In this document: piece by piece, positions 21,991 through 33,305 of the stretch
Layout: each line of letters starts with the position of its first letter
Numbering within the stretch: position 1 is the first letter of the stretch
From: Gamarada debralockiae
Lineage: Eukaryota; Ascomycota; Leotiomycetes; Helotiales; Hyphodiscaceae
Reading direction: 5' to 3'
Length of the DNA stretch: 51,302 bases
Assembly: GCA_002803225.1 (NCBI GenBank)
Contig: NXFV01000558.1
Coordinates: 1-51,302, forward strand
Position numbers and translations under genes: made by a program
Notes under the pieces: generated by a model
What the model was told of the DNA's origin: nothing
Databases searched by the model: none
The model's input: only the letters and a program-made list of their open reading frames with translations

Positions 21991-22746
21991 ATGGCGCCTC
22001 AAGAGTCGCGTGCCGTCTACAGTCCCGGTGATCGAAACGGAGAGTTCAAAGGCGGTCTCGAATACACTGAAAGCCACGATTTCGTATTTGGTTCTCATGG
22101 ATTCCTCCGAAATAAAACCAAAGTCGCCATCACAGCCGGAATCGTCTTTCTCGTTATATTCTCTCTGGCCTTTCTACTACTTCTGAGCGTCATCCTCGCC
22201 TCCTCGGAGCTTTTGCCGCTGCTTCATCCGCTACCAAAAGACTCCTCATGTCCCACTGCCACCTCTAGCACAATACACCCAGCATATCTTAAAACTGGAA
22301 TGTCCTTTCGGTGTGGCAATAGTTCCGCAGAAGCAAAAGCAGAGGGTTGTGTCTTCGACCTCATGTCAGCTGCATGGTTGCCACGAGATTGCTTCGACTC
22401 TGAATTGAATGCCGAGTTTATGGAACTTGGACCTTGGGATTTCTACACCAGTAACTGGACAGAGTGGGACCTCCGAGAAGCGCCAGAGCAAGAACGATTT
22501 TTACTGCCGAGTGTGGAGGCGATTGGGGACTCACCAGAGCTGTTGTGGACGGATAGGAGGTTTCATGTGACGCATTGCATTTTTGCTTGGAAGCTGATGC
22601 ATCGAGCAGTGGAGAGGGGTTGGAAGATTGAGGAGACGACGGCGAAATATCATCATACCGAACACTGTTCAGCCACTTTGGCAAACACCTCTGTTCCTTT
22701 GGATGCAATCATGACGAGGGTTGAGATGTCATTTCCTGCTTGTTAG
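21991..22746 (+). CDS. UstYa-like (DUF3328-type) protein, first copy
   Basis: Single exon, 251 residues. A short cytosolic N-terminus is followed by one membrane helix at about 45-70. The luminal part carries the signature CGNSSAEAKAEGCVFDLMSAAWLP (residues 108-131, given here only as landmarks CGNSS and GCVFDLM) and two HxxHC motifs: HVTHC (192-196) and HTEHC (222-226). Paired HxxHC motifs after a single membrane anchor define UstYa-type proteins, which do oxidative cyclisation of Kex2-released peptides in the dikaritin pathway. Sequence around the motifs differs from ustiloxin UstYa, so the relation may be distant. The ATG at 21991 is chosen over one at 21952 because of its better context and a normal N-terminal length. 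Confidence 0.75.
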   Translation: MAPQESRAVYSPGDRNGEFKGGLEYTESHDFVFGSHGFLRNKTKVAITAGIVFLVIFSLAFLLLLSVILASSELLPLLHPLPKDSSCPTATSSTIHPAYLKTGMSFRCGNSSAEAKAEGCVFDLMSAAWLPRDCFDSELNAEFMELGPWDFYTSNWTEWDLREAPEQERFLLPSVEAIGDSPELLWTDRRFHVTHCIFAWKLMHRAVERGWKIEETTAKYHHTEHCSATLANTSVPLDAIMTRVEMSFPAC

Positions 22747-23179
22747 CCGGGCATGATATTTGTAGCATATTGTACTTTGTTTAGATTTCTAAGCTACAAG
22801 GAGTTGCTTTTGAAAGAATTGGGGGTAATACAGTTGATTTCACTGAGTTGAAAATCGTGTGCTGTTCAAAGTCTTCCCCCGCCCCGCGGTCCCAATTCCC
22901 CCGCGTTTTGGGCCTCCATCCAGTATGATTGAGACTTTTTCCCGGCGGAAACGGGGGATTTGAGGTAGAATTAGTGTTCAGCTAGTCTGCTGCGATTTAA
23001 TTACGGAAATAGTTGCCGTTCGCAAGCCGCCGTCTGTGTAGAATCAAAATCTCCCTCAGAGGAAAAACAGCTCACAGGGCGATGAAAGACGTAAGGGTGG
23101 TGAAGCGGTACGGTGATAGAGGATCGAAGTAGTAGAACTGCAGATCTGCTTGAATGCTCTAAATTGTACTTGAAATTAT
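22747..23179. other. Convergent 3' region, no gene
   Basis: About 430 bp between the stop codons of the UstYa-like gene (+) and the acetyltransferase (-). A short GC-rich patch lies at 22875-22950. No frame or structured element recognised. Confidence 0.5.
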
Positions 23180-23936
23180 CTAAACTCTAGATACATCTCT
23201 GATCAAGAAATAGTTTACGTGCAGCTCATCAGAACCCCATTTCGAATAATCGTGAGTAATTGTCTTTACTCTCTTGAACCCATGACTTTCGTACAATTTG
23301 AAGCCATCGGGTGTCGACATGACATACATCCTCAGTCCCGCAGCCTCAGCTACCTTGATGCCACTCTGCAGCAGAGTTCCCGCAACACCCTTCCCTTGAT
23401 ACTCAGGGGTCGTGCACATATAATCCAAAGCTAACGTAGTGAGCTTCGATGTTTAACCAAATTAGAGCTCAGTCAAAGATTCACTTACTAAGATACGGGC
23501 CATATTCCTTCTGAATCCTTTCATCTGCAGCATCCAACTCCGGATTCACAAAATCTGTAATCTCATAATTCAAACCCTTGATCTTCCCATCAATAGTGTA
23601 CTCCTTGAAAGTGGCTTCAAATCGTTCCCTGTCATCACTGCAAGGCTCGGGAACTTGAGCTTCGGGCCAAGCGATCGAGCCATCTTCGGGTAGGATCCAG
23701 CGAGCGTACCCAACAACCTCTCCTGTGACGGGATCTACGGCTTTCTGGTGTCGTTTCTTGTCTCTTTCGCTAATAAGATTTCGGGGAAGTCTTTGAGTGT
23801 TTGCTGCTATGATTTCGTCTAGAGGCATCGAAGACCAGAGAAGTTTCCAGTGTGGGATGCGATGGAATGCTTTCATCATGACCGGCGAGAGATTTGGAGC
23901 ATCTTCGGGAGTTACTGGTTCAATGACGAATGTCAT
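23180..23936 (-). CDS. GNAT-family N-acetyltransferase
   Basis: Two exons (23936-23489, 23430-23180) joined across a 58-bp GTAAGT...TTAG intron give 232 residues. The N-terminal half (MTFVIEPVTPEDAP...) is the usual GNAT strand-helix start. The acetyl-CoA loop (motif A) reads DYMCTTPEYQGKGVAGTLL at about residues 151-169, matching (Q/R)xxGxG/A, followed by YESHGF. Such proteins acetylate amines of small molecules or peptides. It lies between the two UstYa-like genes on the opposite strand; a tailoring role in the same pathway is possible but is inference. Fungal genomes carry many similar GNATs, so it may be unrelated. Confidence 0.85.
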
Positions 23937-24750
23937 ATTCGGTAGATTAAAGGTGAAAATGCGTTGGGTTCAAACACGAACGAAGCGTATAATGGGCTAC
24001 GATGGTGTGTGGGCTTGATTCCTAGTATTGTCCAGCATTACAAGAGCTTATTGCCTATCGCGCACATTAAAATTGCATTTCAGTTTGCAAGTGTGCGACC
24101 AAATTGTGTTCCCGATTTTGAGTTATTGACTTGCTCTCGGGCGCAGCTCGTGACTCTGCTGTGGCCAGCATTTTGAAACACTAAACGGGTGAAATGAAAA
24201 GGTTAAACAGGGAATGAGAAGCTTCGGATAGTTAAACGGTGGTTCTAGAGAGGACGCTGAAACCAGGTAAGCCCCATCAACTCCGGAAAGCAAATAAAGT
24301 TAAACTTCCGGGCCTAGAAATCCGCTTGCAAGGTGTCAAATTCTTTTCCGGAAGTTTATATCTTGGACTGTACTCAGTTGCCGTTGAGAGATATCCTGAA
24401 TTGGTTGGAACTCCGGAGGTTTATGAAAATGTTCTCGAAAGATTTCGTCCAACTAGCAATAGAGAGTTGTTCTACTTGGGTTTAATACAAAGCTTCTGCT
24501 GCATACTTCTAGCCATATCTCTCAAGGTCGCGAACTTTCAGCACTTAGCAAGAATCTAAATTTCAAACTGGAATCCAAATTTCAAAGTCAATAGAACATC
24601 TCTCTCCACCACACTCAACTAGTAAGTAGCTATGCAGACAGCATTCTGAAGTGGTCATGTAACTAATATCCAACAGTGTCACTCTTAAAACCCTCCACCG
24701 TCTCTTTTTCCTCGCCTCCCGGTTCACCTAGAGGCAGTGGACAGCCATTG
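23937..24750 (+). promoter_or_regulatory. Divergent promoter and 5' UTR intron of the second UstYa-like gene
   Basis: Contains starts for the acetyltransferase (-) and the second UstYa-like gene (+). GTAAGT at 24622 pairs with CAACAG ending at 24675, with a CTAAT branch site, giving a 54-bp intron. No ATG lies in the leader before it, so it is a UTR intron and the first usable ATG is 24751. CTCCGGA-like words occur at about 24281 and 24413, and TTCGGA at about 24213, but the exact ACTTTCGGA is absent. A ~106-codon open stretch at 24239-24559 lacks an ATG and any family signal. Confidence 0.5.
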
Positions 24751-25401
24751 ATGTACGAAGACTCTCCACAAAGATCACCCCAAGGCAACCTGCAAGGCGA
24801 CATTGAAAAGAACCTCCCCCTTCCCCGACATCGATCCACCCGCTCATCCAAATTATCCTGCGGCTTCGTAGCATCATGCTCCACATTCGCCTGTCTCCTC
24901 GTCTTTCTCATAATTGGCCAACATAAACCCATCTCGACGGAAGTGAGCATGTGGTCCGAATTCCAGGGTGGCTCTCACGTGATGGCAGACTGTGGAATGT
25001 CACCCGAAGAAGCCAAAGCAAAGGGTTGCATCTGGGATCTTATGAGCTTTGGCTGGACTCACCCTTTATGCTATAATAAGGCCGAATCGGAAAAGTGGCT
25101 TGCGGAGTATGGGCCATGGAAGTGGTACCATGATAAGAATGGCACCCAACCAGTTGCTGATGAGGATCTCCCCCACACTTGGCTGGTGTATGCTGAACAA
25201 GGGTACCATGTGCAGCATTGCTTGTATATCTTGAAGTTGTTGCACCTAGCGGGTATGAGTGGCCATTTGGTGACGGATGAGGCGATTCCCTTGACGCATA
25301 CTGGACACTGCATGAAGCTATTGTCAGATCCACCAACGGACTTCAAGCATATCAATACAAAAGTCGATTTACTGTTCGCAAGGTGTGTTACCTTGCAGTA
25401 A
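24751..25401 (+). CDS. UstYa-like (DUF3328-type) protein, second copy
   Basis: 216 residues from the ATG at 24751. One membrane helix at about 36-56, then a luminal domain with CGMSPEEAKAKGCIWDLMSF near 81-100 and two HxxHC motifs: HVQHC (153-157) and HTGHC (183-187). It is clearly a paralogue of the protein at 21991: same CG-S-EA-A-GC-(F/W)DLMS block, same spacing of motifs. In known dikaritin clusters two or more UstYa-like proteins act together on one precursor. The frame is open upstream to 24676 without an ATG, which fits the 5' UTR intron. No damage is visible. Confidence 0.75.
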   Translation: MYEDSPQRSPQGNLQGDIEKNLPLPRHRSTRSSKLSCGFVASCSTFACLLVFLIIGQHKPISTEVSMWSEFQGGSHVMADCGMSPEEAKAKGCIWDLMSFGWTHPLCYNKAESEKWLAEYGPWKWYHDKNGTQPVADEDLPHTWLVYAEQGYHVQHCLYILKLLHLAGMSGHLVTDEAIPLTHTGHCMKLLSDPPTDFKHINTKVDLLFARCVTLQ

Positions 25402-26880
25402 ACTAGCTAGTCCGGGAGATTTGGATGTGGGATTTTGGGTGTGATGTATATAAATCGAACTTGACAAGCGTTTAGAAGGCGAACAAGATTTTGGGGTTGC
25501 TGTTTTGTGATCGTTTTGCTTGATGCAGGAGTTCCCTTTTCGACAAAACTGCAGGTAATGAGTACAGGGGTTCTAAAAATAAAAAAATAATAAATGCCAG
25601 TCTGTAACGCCCTTTGAAGACTTCAAGGGGAACGTCTTTGTTTTAATCTTTTAGGAAGCAACTTTAGGGCCTGCACCACGTGACCAATTTTGTCCCCATT
25701 CCTTTGGATGCAGGCAGAAACTTAAGTGCAATATTTCGCTGAATGTATGCCGGTCACTGAGCCACATTATAATTCAATACGCCATGTAAAAATACAAAGT
25801 TCTACAAAGCACACTGTTTCTTAAATTAGTTTAGTTTAATAACCCGCATACCCCACTCCAAGGGGGAGAAATAAGTGGCCGAAATTGGCACGCACCAAAA
25901 GCCTTACTTCAGCAATAATAAAACTTCCACAAAACTTAATTAAGTTTACTGAAACTTTATTTCAAAGCTCTAAAGAGGTCTAGCTGTCCTCTGACCAATT
26001 TTAAGATATTTTAATTGAGGATTTGTGGTTGTTCTTTGAGCCTGAAAGTAGGGCGTCGTTTGAGTCAACATCGGCCACTTTTTTCTCCCCTGTGGAGCCC
26101 CAGTCGCACCTCCCACTCTTCATCCTTCTCCTTCTCCACAACAATATAATAAACTGCGAGACACTTTTTCAGACGAAGCTCTATTTAACCTATCTTAAGC
26201 TGCGTTTTGTCATTGGTTCTGTTTTTCTCGTCGCTATTTTCATCTCTCACATCGGGATCATTGCACATGACATACGAAGTCCGAACCTGTCAGGAATTGC
26301 TCATGTAATCACTGCGTTATCGTGGTATATAGGGACTGGGAGAGCCCCATCACTATCTTCACCTTTCATCATCAATCAACCTCCTGCTCGTACTACCAAT
26401 ATAAGCTGTGAAGCTTATCAAGCTCATTAATCTAACATCACTACTGTGTACTGTCACTATTGCCATAACCGCTCTGACCTTCTGACAGAACCAACATAGA
26501 GCCATTTGTTCTTTTCAACTTCTTGTGAAGTACTCCGTGATCTTTATTTTGCCCAAAACTCATTTCCTCTCCAGAAGCTCTAGAAGGATTTAATTTTAGT
26601 TCTTTATTTATTAAAACCCCGGAAATCACATCTAAGGAATGAAAGTGTTGATGCGCTTTCCTCTTCAAGATCCCGCATTCGTTGTCCTCTCAACCTTTTT
26701 TGCCTGACTGTGCGAGAAAATATTCTGATCATAACTCAATTCAACAAGTCCTTTGCCTCTTTATGGCTTGAGGGGTATTAACAGTCGTCACTGCCTCTAA
26801 ATCCACAACTTCCTTCCGCCAAGAATACCCTCCAGTTAACACATCTAAGCACCCAATTCCAGCCAAGTTTCACTACGAAA
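25402..26880. other. Long non-coding region
   Basis: About 1.5 kb without a supported gene. A palindromic patch CCCTTTGAAGACTTCAAGGGG lies near 25611. GTATATAGG near 26331 followed by a CA/TC-rich leader looks like a promoter, and the last 200 bases resemble a 5' leader before the ATG at 26881. Short frames at 26023-26430 have no recognisable product. Confidence 0.4.
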
Positions 26881-27320
26881 ATGGCCTCGATCATTGAAAA
26901 CCTACCCATGGCATTTTCGACTACTATTACATAGGGTGCCCACGTCCCAGATGATCCGCCAGCAGCCACATCCGCTCTTCTCGATCTTCTCGGGTCGTCA
27001 ACTTTCCGAACCTCATACATTCCTCAGGTCCCTACTTCGCAGCAGCCAACCCACATCGCTGCTTTCGTAGTGAACGCGACTTCGCCAAAAGCACCGAGCG
27101 AGGGGGTTTTATTGCCACCGGTCTGGACGGCGTCCCGAACGCCAGGTACATGGGTTTCTCTATCTACACCTTCCACACCATAAAGCCTAGCAAGAAAGTC
27201 TCCACCATCCACGCTGAAGTAGCTATCTTGGATTCCAATGGCGATAAAATCATCGGCGTGACGGAGCGGGGTGGAACATGTCCTATCGGTAGAGCATCGT
27301 ACTCGAATGGCGAGTCATGA
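26881..27320 (+). pseudogene. Decayed protein-coding gene, family not recognised
   Basis: An ATG in good context (CGAAAATGGCC) starts MASIIENLPMAFSTTIT, then meets TAG at 26932. The frame continues past it as GAHVPDDPPAATSALLDLLG. Further on, the best protein-like stretch is two bases out of that frame (about 27108-27317: FIATGLDGVP, then YMGFSIYTFHTIKPSKK, then AEVAILDSNGDKIIGVTERGG) and ends at TGA 27318-27320. Stop plus frameshift suggest a pseudogene; an unrecognised intron is an alternative for the frame change but not for the stop. I do not know the family. Confidence 0.4.
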
Positions 27321-28074
27321 ACTCTTGGGTGGATTATGAGGACATCAACCCATTAATTGGCGGTGATTGTCTTTCCACGATCCTACAGCACCAAACGAGA
27401 ATCCAATATCAGCGTAACGGACTACCCGGGCCAGTCAGAATTGAGGCACTTCGGCTAGAGCTGAATCCCGACCCCTTGAGGCATTTGGGGTACCTGGGCT
27501 GGCCGGCTAGGATTATTCTCGTTGGCCCAATATTGGCACCAATCATGGTACCAACATTTAAAAAGGCCTGATAGACATGAAAGATGCACTGAATGTTGGC
27601 AGAAGCAGTCATGGAATTGGACTTGGTTGGTGAGAAACATGTGCACGTAGCCCTCAGAGAATGATATCCGGTTAGTGGTTTGAAGAATAACACAACTGCG
27701 ATGCTGAGATGGACTAGGATTTTTTCTTTGGAATATTGGTCTTCATAACCAGATCACTTTTCTCTGTTCTCTTAGCACATTTCAGGCGACATAAGTATCT
27801 TCCAGAATGTGATCCAAGATGAGATTTCGACAATAGTACGTTATTTCTTATTTTAATTGTAATTTTTTTGCTTGGATATCACAGCTCGGACCATAGAACT
27901 TGCGTTTATTGTCTAAAAAATGAGGTTTGACGCATGGTAATCAATGTAGGCCTGGGCCTATAGGAACTTCAAGTGGATTCCAAAACAAGCCAAGCCCCCC
28001 TCCCCCTCCCCCCCCCCAACTCAGTTTCAATCACTGAATCAAGGCCTGAGGATAACTCTTGTTTCACTCTTAGA
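27321..28074. other. Non-coding region with a poly-pyrimidine tract
   Basis: No gene supported. A C-rich run lies at about 27994-28018. The frame at 27317-27571 begins at an ATG inside the preceding remnant and may be its continuation after a frameshift, but shows no domain. Confidence 0.35.
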
Positions 28075-28665
28075 CAATGGTTTGTTCGTGTCCTTGTCCA
28101 CTTCAAAAGACTTGCCCTTTGTGGAGCAAAGGCTGCCAAAGGAATGTCTTGACGCTCCTTCGGAGTTGTAGAGGATGGTTTTGTAAGTTTAGTTACTTAA
28201 TACCGTCGATTGCTCCCAAAATCCAACTCTTCATCTCTTCCCAAAATTACCAATCTACAACCCTGGATCCCAACTCTGATCGAATTCCAGAGTGCTCTCT
28301 TCGTTATCGAACGTGCCACTAGTGTCTTAGCATCTATCGCGTGGAGTTTTATATCCCCCGATGCCTCGCAGAATCAAATCCAGTTGTGCTGTGCTATGCT
28401 CGATGTTTTCAGCTCATCCAGCTTTCCCACCTTGGCCCATTTCCCTGGTCCGTACCTCCACAACTCCGAATCCTGGATACTGCTTAACTATGACCCTGCG
28501 GCTTTGTCAATCCTCCTTCCGAAAGACAGGCCTCCTCAGCATGGTTTAGATAGCATTCCAAATGTAAAGCGTATCGTCTTCGCCCTCTCGATTATTGTCG
28601 GCCTGAGCCTATCGGTAGTCCAGGAACCTACGTCCTACATAGAAAGCGATTATCCGAGACAATAA
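28075..28665 (+). pseudogene. Probable decayed coding remnant, unknown family
   Basis: Two protein-like stretches in + frames: near 28073-28165 one reads LFVSLSTSKDLPFVEQRLPKE before a TAG, and 28210-28665 stays open for 151 codons with QPWIPTLIEFQSALFVIERA and a hydrophobic C-terminal segment FALSIIVGLSLSV, ending in TAA. There is no ATG for the second stretch and no clear splice link. It may be a broken gene; it may also be chance. No function assigned. Confidence 0.3.
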
Positions 28666-30011
28666 TGGTGTCTGTATTTTCTACATAGCTGAACACGGCA
28701 TTCTCCACCTGTGAAAGTAGCACAGAGAGTGAGAACATCAACACTTGAGCATCTCCGCAGCCCATTGTTCAGTAACTTGATATGGTCTTCTGATTGTATA
28801 AGTTCTTTTCGCTCCTGTACCATCATAAAATTGCACGATCTCTTTGGATGCCTCAACCATGGATAGCCTCGGAAAGCTCAGAATATCTCGGGCACGTTGC
28901 ATCGTTGAATAAACTATTTTAGGATGTGAATCCTATGCTTGGCATCGAAGAGGATGCTGTACCCAGTTTTCCCTCCCTCTCACATTCACCATGAGGCTTG
29001 GATTAGATTGTCCATTTAAGAGCACAGAGAGTTCTACCTCGGTCGCTTCTTCTTTGAACGGTACTCATCGCTAAATTCCTTGGAGAATTACCGACAGAGC
29101 AGATTTGCACCATGGCCACCTAAACCTTTCTGTTGTCTTGTCTCTTTCTGGCCTTCTTCCACCTTTCCCTGCTACTGTCTGCAGTGCGACTCAATACGTC
29201 GAAATCCTTCTCACAACTGATCATTTGGGTACCCATACTACCGATCTTGTGACAGTCTCTTCACAGTCTCGGTAACACCTATCAGTGCCTACAGGAACAG
29301 GCCTAGCGACGTCGTAACCACTATTGACCTCATTCCCTCCGGATAAATCTTCCTTTCAGCACTCCATCAGGGACTGGTCATGCTAGCTGCACAATATCCA
29401 TGGGTTTACCTTGAACAACCAAGAGCGTAAGACGGAGTAACTTTAGAATCTCGAAGGTGGCGGCGGAAGGAGGCTGAATACTTGATGCATAGCTGGCGAG
29501 GTAAGCTGTGCCAAGAATATGCTTAAATCCAACACGCACATGATGGAGCTGTAAATAGAATTAGGGGAGGGAGCTCGTGAGGAATCCGTGCTAGGGAGAT
29601 GCGACATAGCTATCCCTACCAGGCTGCCACAGAAGAATTTCTACCAATCATGAGCCTGGTGTGTTATCAAGTGTCAAGCAGAGAAGAGTGGGCGACCGGG
29701 CGCTCGGGTAGAGTGTCTGAATAAACCCTCAAAAATACGATTGGCTTTCAGCTTTGCAAATATTTCCGGAATAATTGGTAGAAAGAACTAGAAATTTTTT
29801 GAATCAGAGCAGCCTTATGCTAACATATTCAGTCCTACACTATGGAAAGTTCGGCGTAGTTGCCCATTGTTAATCGGAAAAGTTGAAACTCAAGTACCAA
29901 ATACCAATTTGTCCTACATCTCTGATCATTCCCGTATGACTTTCAAGCATTACGGAGTTTCCAGTCGCAATGAAAGACAGCGGCCTATGTCGTAAGTGAC
30001 ACTCCAACTGT
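28666..30011. other. No gene recognised
   Basis: About 1.35 kb. All frames are broken by stops and no family motif, RNA gene or repeat could be read. The right end holds the 3' UTR of the secreted PAN-like protein. Confidence 0.4.
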
Positions 30012-30715
30012 CTAGCAATATAGCCTCCCATTAACATCTTGACTGAGAAAGCCGCTAACACCATACGGATCCGTCCTGTTGTTTGCCGCATCAAGGAACG
30101 TCAATGGCGCTCCTCCTCCAGCCTGGGGATTGTTACCTGCTTGCAGCAACTGGTATCCCACACTGAAGCCAAGTCCAGTGGCATTCTTCAAGTCATATAC
30201 TAGCGTGACATCGGTTGGAAGATTTGGCGAGGAGTAGAGGGTACATGATCTGCGACCGTGGTCCAGCGTTGGGACGAAGGTATGCTTGAATACCCAGTTG
30301 GTGCAGCTGAGGGCGCGGGTAAGACATTGAGCAGCACAGTCGCAGGCTGATTGGATCTGCGGGAAGTAGAGATCGACTTCGGTGGCGACTCCAGTCATGT
30401 CGATCCCTTGGTAATCTAGGTTTCTACGTTAGTCTTTGGCTTTAAAACATGGATTGAGAAAGTGAGTGAAATGATGGAGAGAGACTCACAACGAACGCAA
30501 CCACCTCGAAACCCATGGGGGATCTGTAGAGTCGGAAACTGCCTAGTGGTGATTTGGTCCTTGCAGATTGCGCCTTCAAAGCGTTGGGAGGAGTCTTTAA
30601 AGATGTTGAAAGAGTCGTCTATGTCGTTGTAGTTGTCATTATCGCGGGGTACGAGAACATTGGAGAGGCCGCTGGCAGCCAGCGCCAGAATGACGGTGAT
30701 TGGAGTGAAGTGCAT
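30012..30715 (-). CDS. Secreted cysteine-rich protein with PAN/apple-like domain
   Basis: Two exons (30715-30490, 30415-30012) joined across a 74-bp GTGAGT...CCTAG intron give 209 residues. It opens with a signal peptide (MHFTPITVILALAASGLSN). From about residue 95 a cysteine pattern reads ACDCAAQCL, then SCTNWVFKHTF, then RRSCTLYSSPNLP, the layout of a PAN/apple fold (C..C..C..W..F......C.LYS). PAN modules bind proteins or glycans. A secreted role is likely and an effector role possible, but no evidence here separates these. The protein ends GRLYC. Confidence 0.75.
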
Positions 30716-33305
30716 TTGATTTGAGAATGTGAATCACTTCGTATGCTTCTAGCTTTCAAAAACACAAATATAAATCCAATACAAATGTTGTTTAGCAGTT
30801 TGGGCTTGGGGGGTCGGAATTGATGAGGAGTAACTTGAAGGACTTTGGGAACGTCGCTCGCATCATGATAATATAGTCAAAATTCAGAAGCTTTCTCTCC
30901 TGAAAATACTCAGCTTCCCCGCAATTTCTCGTATTTGAAGCCATCTTCCTCCCAAAGAATCCTCCCTCGACGCCATGTTGCATCTCAACCATTCAATGTT
31001 GCATCGCTGGCATGCGGAATGGAAAATATCTCATGATTGAACCCACGAGGTTCCATCAACATTCCATAATAGGATACAAGTCGCACAAACTTTTGCTGTG
31101 ACACCGCCATGATATAGGGCAGCCAATTCGATGGGAGGTGGAAGTAAGCATAAAGCACAGGTGACATTCGCCCACGACGTGAGTGGAACGCCACCAGAAG
31201 CGGGGATACTCGAGGATTTGGAAGAACGTGACAAATATGAACATTCGGGAACATGCTATGAATAGCAACATTAATGAGCAAATTCTAGCAACTCTGATGC
31301 CCTGTATTCATAAGAGCAACAATTGGTGAAAGCCGATATTGTGAGTGCTCAAAACGGGGAGTGCTTATACTCTATTCTAGTACTTGCACGCCACGATCCT
31401 TCCCCACGATCCTTCGCCACGATCCTTTCGTGTAACGGAAACAACCAGTGTGGTTTCTTGAAAATTATCCGACATGTTTCATAGCAAGTGGGGCACACTT
31501 AGCTGGTTGTCTGGCTATGAGTGTACTTATTCAGCCGCTAGAAGCCTCAAGGTCACAGTGAAGGTCGTCAGGATGAATATAACTTTGCCGAACAGTCGTA
31601 CCTCGCACAGTACCACTAGACTGGTCGCTTATTGGACCCAGCTGGCTATCAGTGCACCTGATCCAGTCATTGCCGGCATGGCAGTAGAACCCACCTCGAT
31701 GGATCCCTCTCCTGCCAGGCGTTGCTCCGTTTGGAAGATGAGAGCTGTCCAGTTTAGATTTCAATCGTATATTTGGGGGAAAGAAAGTCTCATATAAGTT
31801 TCCGATCAAAATCCAGTGGATAATATACCAAGGGAGCGAGGGACGATGATAGGTTCAGCGACAGAGTCCTCAGGTCCTCAGGTCTTCAAGTTCAGCTCGT
31901 GCTGACTAGCGAACTTTGTTGAAAAGATCCCGAGGTCCCGAAACAAAGGACTGATGCTCAAGACTCATAGCAAATTCTCAAAATCATACGGTGTAGCTTC
32001 AGAGTTGTTTAGACTGTACAGTCTCTTAGAGCAGCCTCCTAACCAATATAGCGGCGGTATCATCAACTGGTAGAGGGGGCAGCCACTAGCAGGTGCACTT
32101 GCTGACTCAGGCGCACTTGTTGGAATGGTATCTTCAGTTGGGGGAAGCATTGGTGCTCTCGCTATCGAGTGTGCTCAGAATTGAAGCATGGAATGATGTG
32201 GAGCGTTTGTTGGTTTTTGGGCCGCCGGGGGAGTGGGGTTTGGCTTCCTAGAGGCCGCTAGAATTAAAACAGGAAAATTTGAGCCGCGGACTTGCAATAG
32301 CGCATTGAGACTTCAATTAGTCCAACGGAGTAAATGAATGTTACATTCACTTGAAGCCCTTGTAGTGTCATGGGCCTGTATAAATTTTCCCTCGCTCACC
32401 TTCTGTGACTCCAAAGGAGACGGTACTTTCTACACTTACTGCAGTGTAGCTCGAGTGGGAAGAAGAGAGTAGGGAGTATTCTTGGGCACAACAGTCAATT
32501 GTTCACTTGAATTTGCCACTTTGTCAGTCATAGGCGCCTGAATCTGAATTTCTAATACAAAAATTGACGACTCGGTCCACCCGTGTCGACAATCACTTCG
32601 ACGGCGATGTGTGACAGACTCTCAGCTGATGTTAAATCCAGAAAAGGGGAAGCCAATGAACTTTGAATGGAAGAAGTGGTCATGCCAACTGAGTCTGTGA
32701 ATTAATGCAGGTTCGTCTGAACTCTGATGAGCTTTCTTTGAACGTTGTCGAAGTGCTTCTGTGTCGAGTTTCTGCCCCTATCACGCTCTTTTCCTAGGTC
32801 GAAACTATCATAGTACCGGGACGAGATTCGACCTGACTGAGGACCAAAATCCAAACTCCGACTGCAGGCTTGACAGGAGGTAACTCAATGGCGGTTAGAG
32901 AATGCTTGCTACATATTCCCAAAAAGGGTAAGGTGTAGGACTGCTTGTAGAGTCCTTTGACTGTCTGCTTGGGTCTTAGAGATTGCGTCCATTGAAATGG
33001 AAGATGTGAATGAGACCATTGCCCTTTTCACATTCAATATCTGGGGCCCAATCATTCTCGGAATCCGTGATTGCGGTAAAATGTCGCCCAAATCAGACAG
33101 CAAGCACTAAACTTCTCAATCACTGGAAGACTTTCAGAGATCAAGAGATTTCGAGAGCCACTTGTCGGTTGATGACAGAACTTCGCCCCTGCTGCTAGCC
33201 ACCACCTGCTTTCCAGGAATTGACACTTGACAACCACCCCTACATACAGTACAAGCTGAATGTTATTATAGATCATTGCACATGGCTTTCATTACCTCTC
33301 CCTAC
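30716..33305. other. Long non-coding region
   Basis: About 2.6 kb. Short frames exist on both strands (for example 31531-31809 minus with several Cys and His residues, and 31474-31797 plus) but they overlap one another and show no known domain. A GCTGACTC-type patch near 32100 and a promoter-like TATAAATTTTCC near 32379 were seen. No RNA gene recognised. Confidence 0.4.
31389..31431 (+). repeat. Three tandem copies of a CCACGATCCTT unit
   Basis: CCACGATCCTT occurs three times in a row with short spacers (about 31391, 31405 and 31418), giving a ~14-bp tandem repeat in non-coding DNA. Function unknown. Confidence 0.6.

Noticed and set aside
24239..24559. Open frame between the acetyltransferase and the second UstYa-like gene
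   Set aside because: It starts at GTG, not ATG, overlaps the promoter, and shows no domain.
31531..31809. Small Cys/His-containing minus-strand frame as a secreted toxin-like protein
   Set aside because: No signal peptide, no matching cysteine pattern, and an opposing frame of similar length; nothing supports it.
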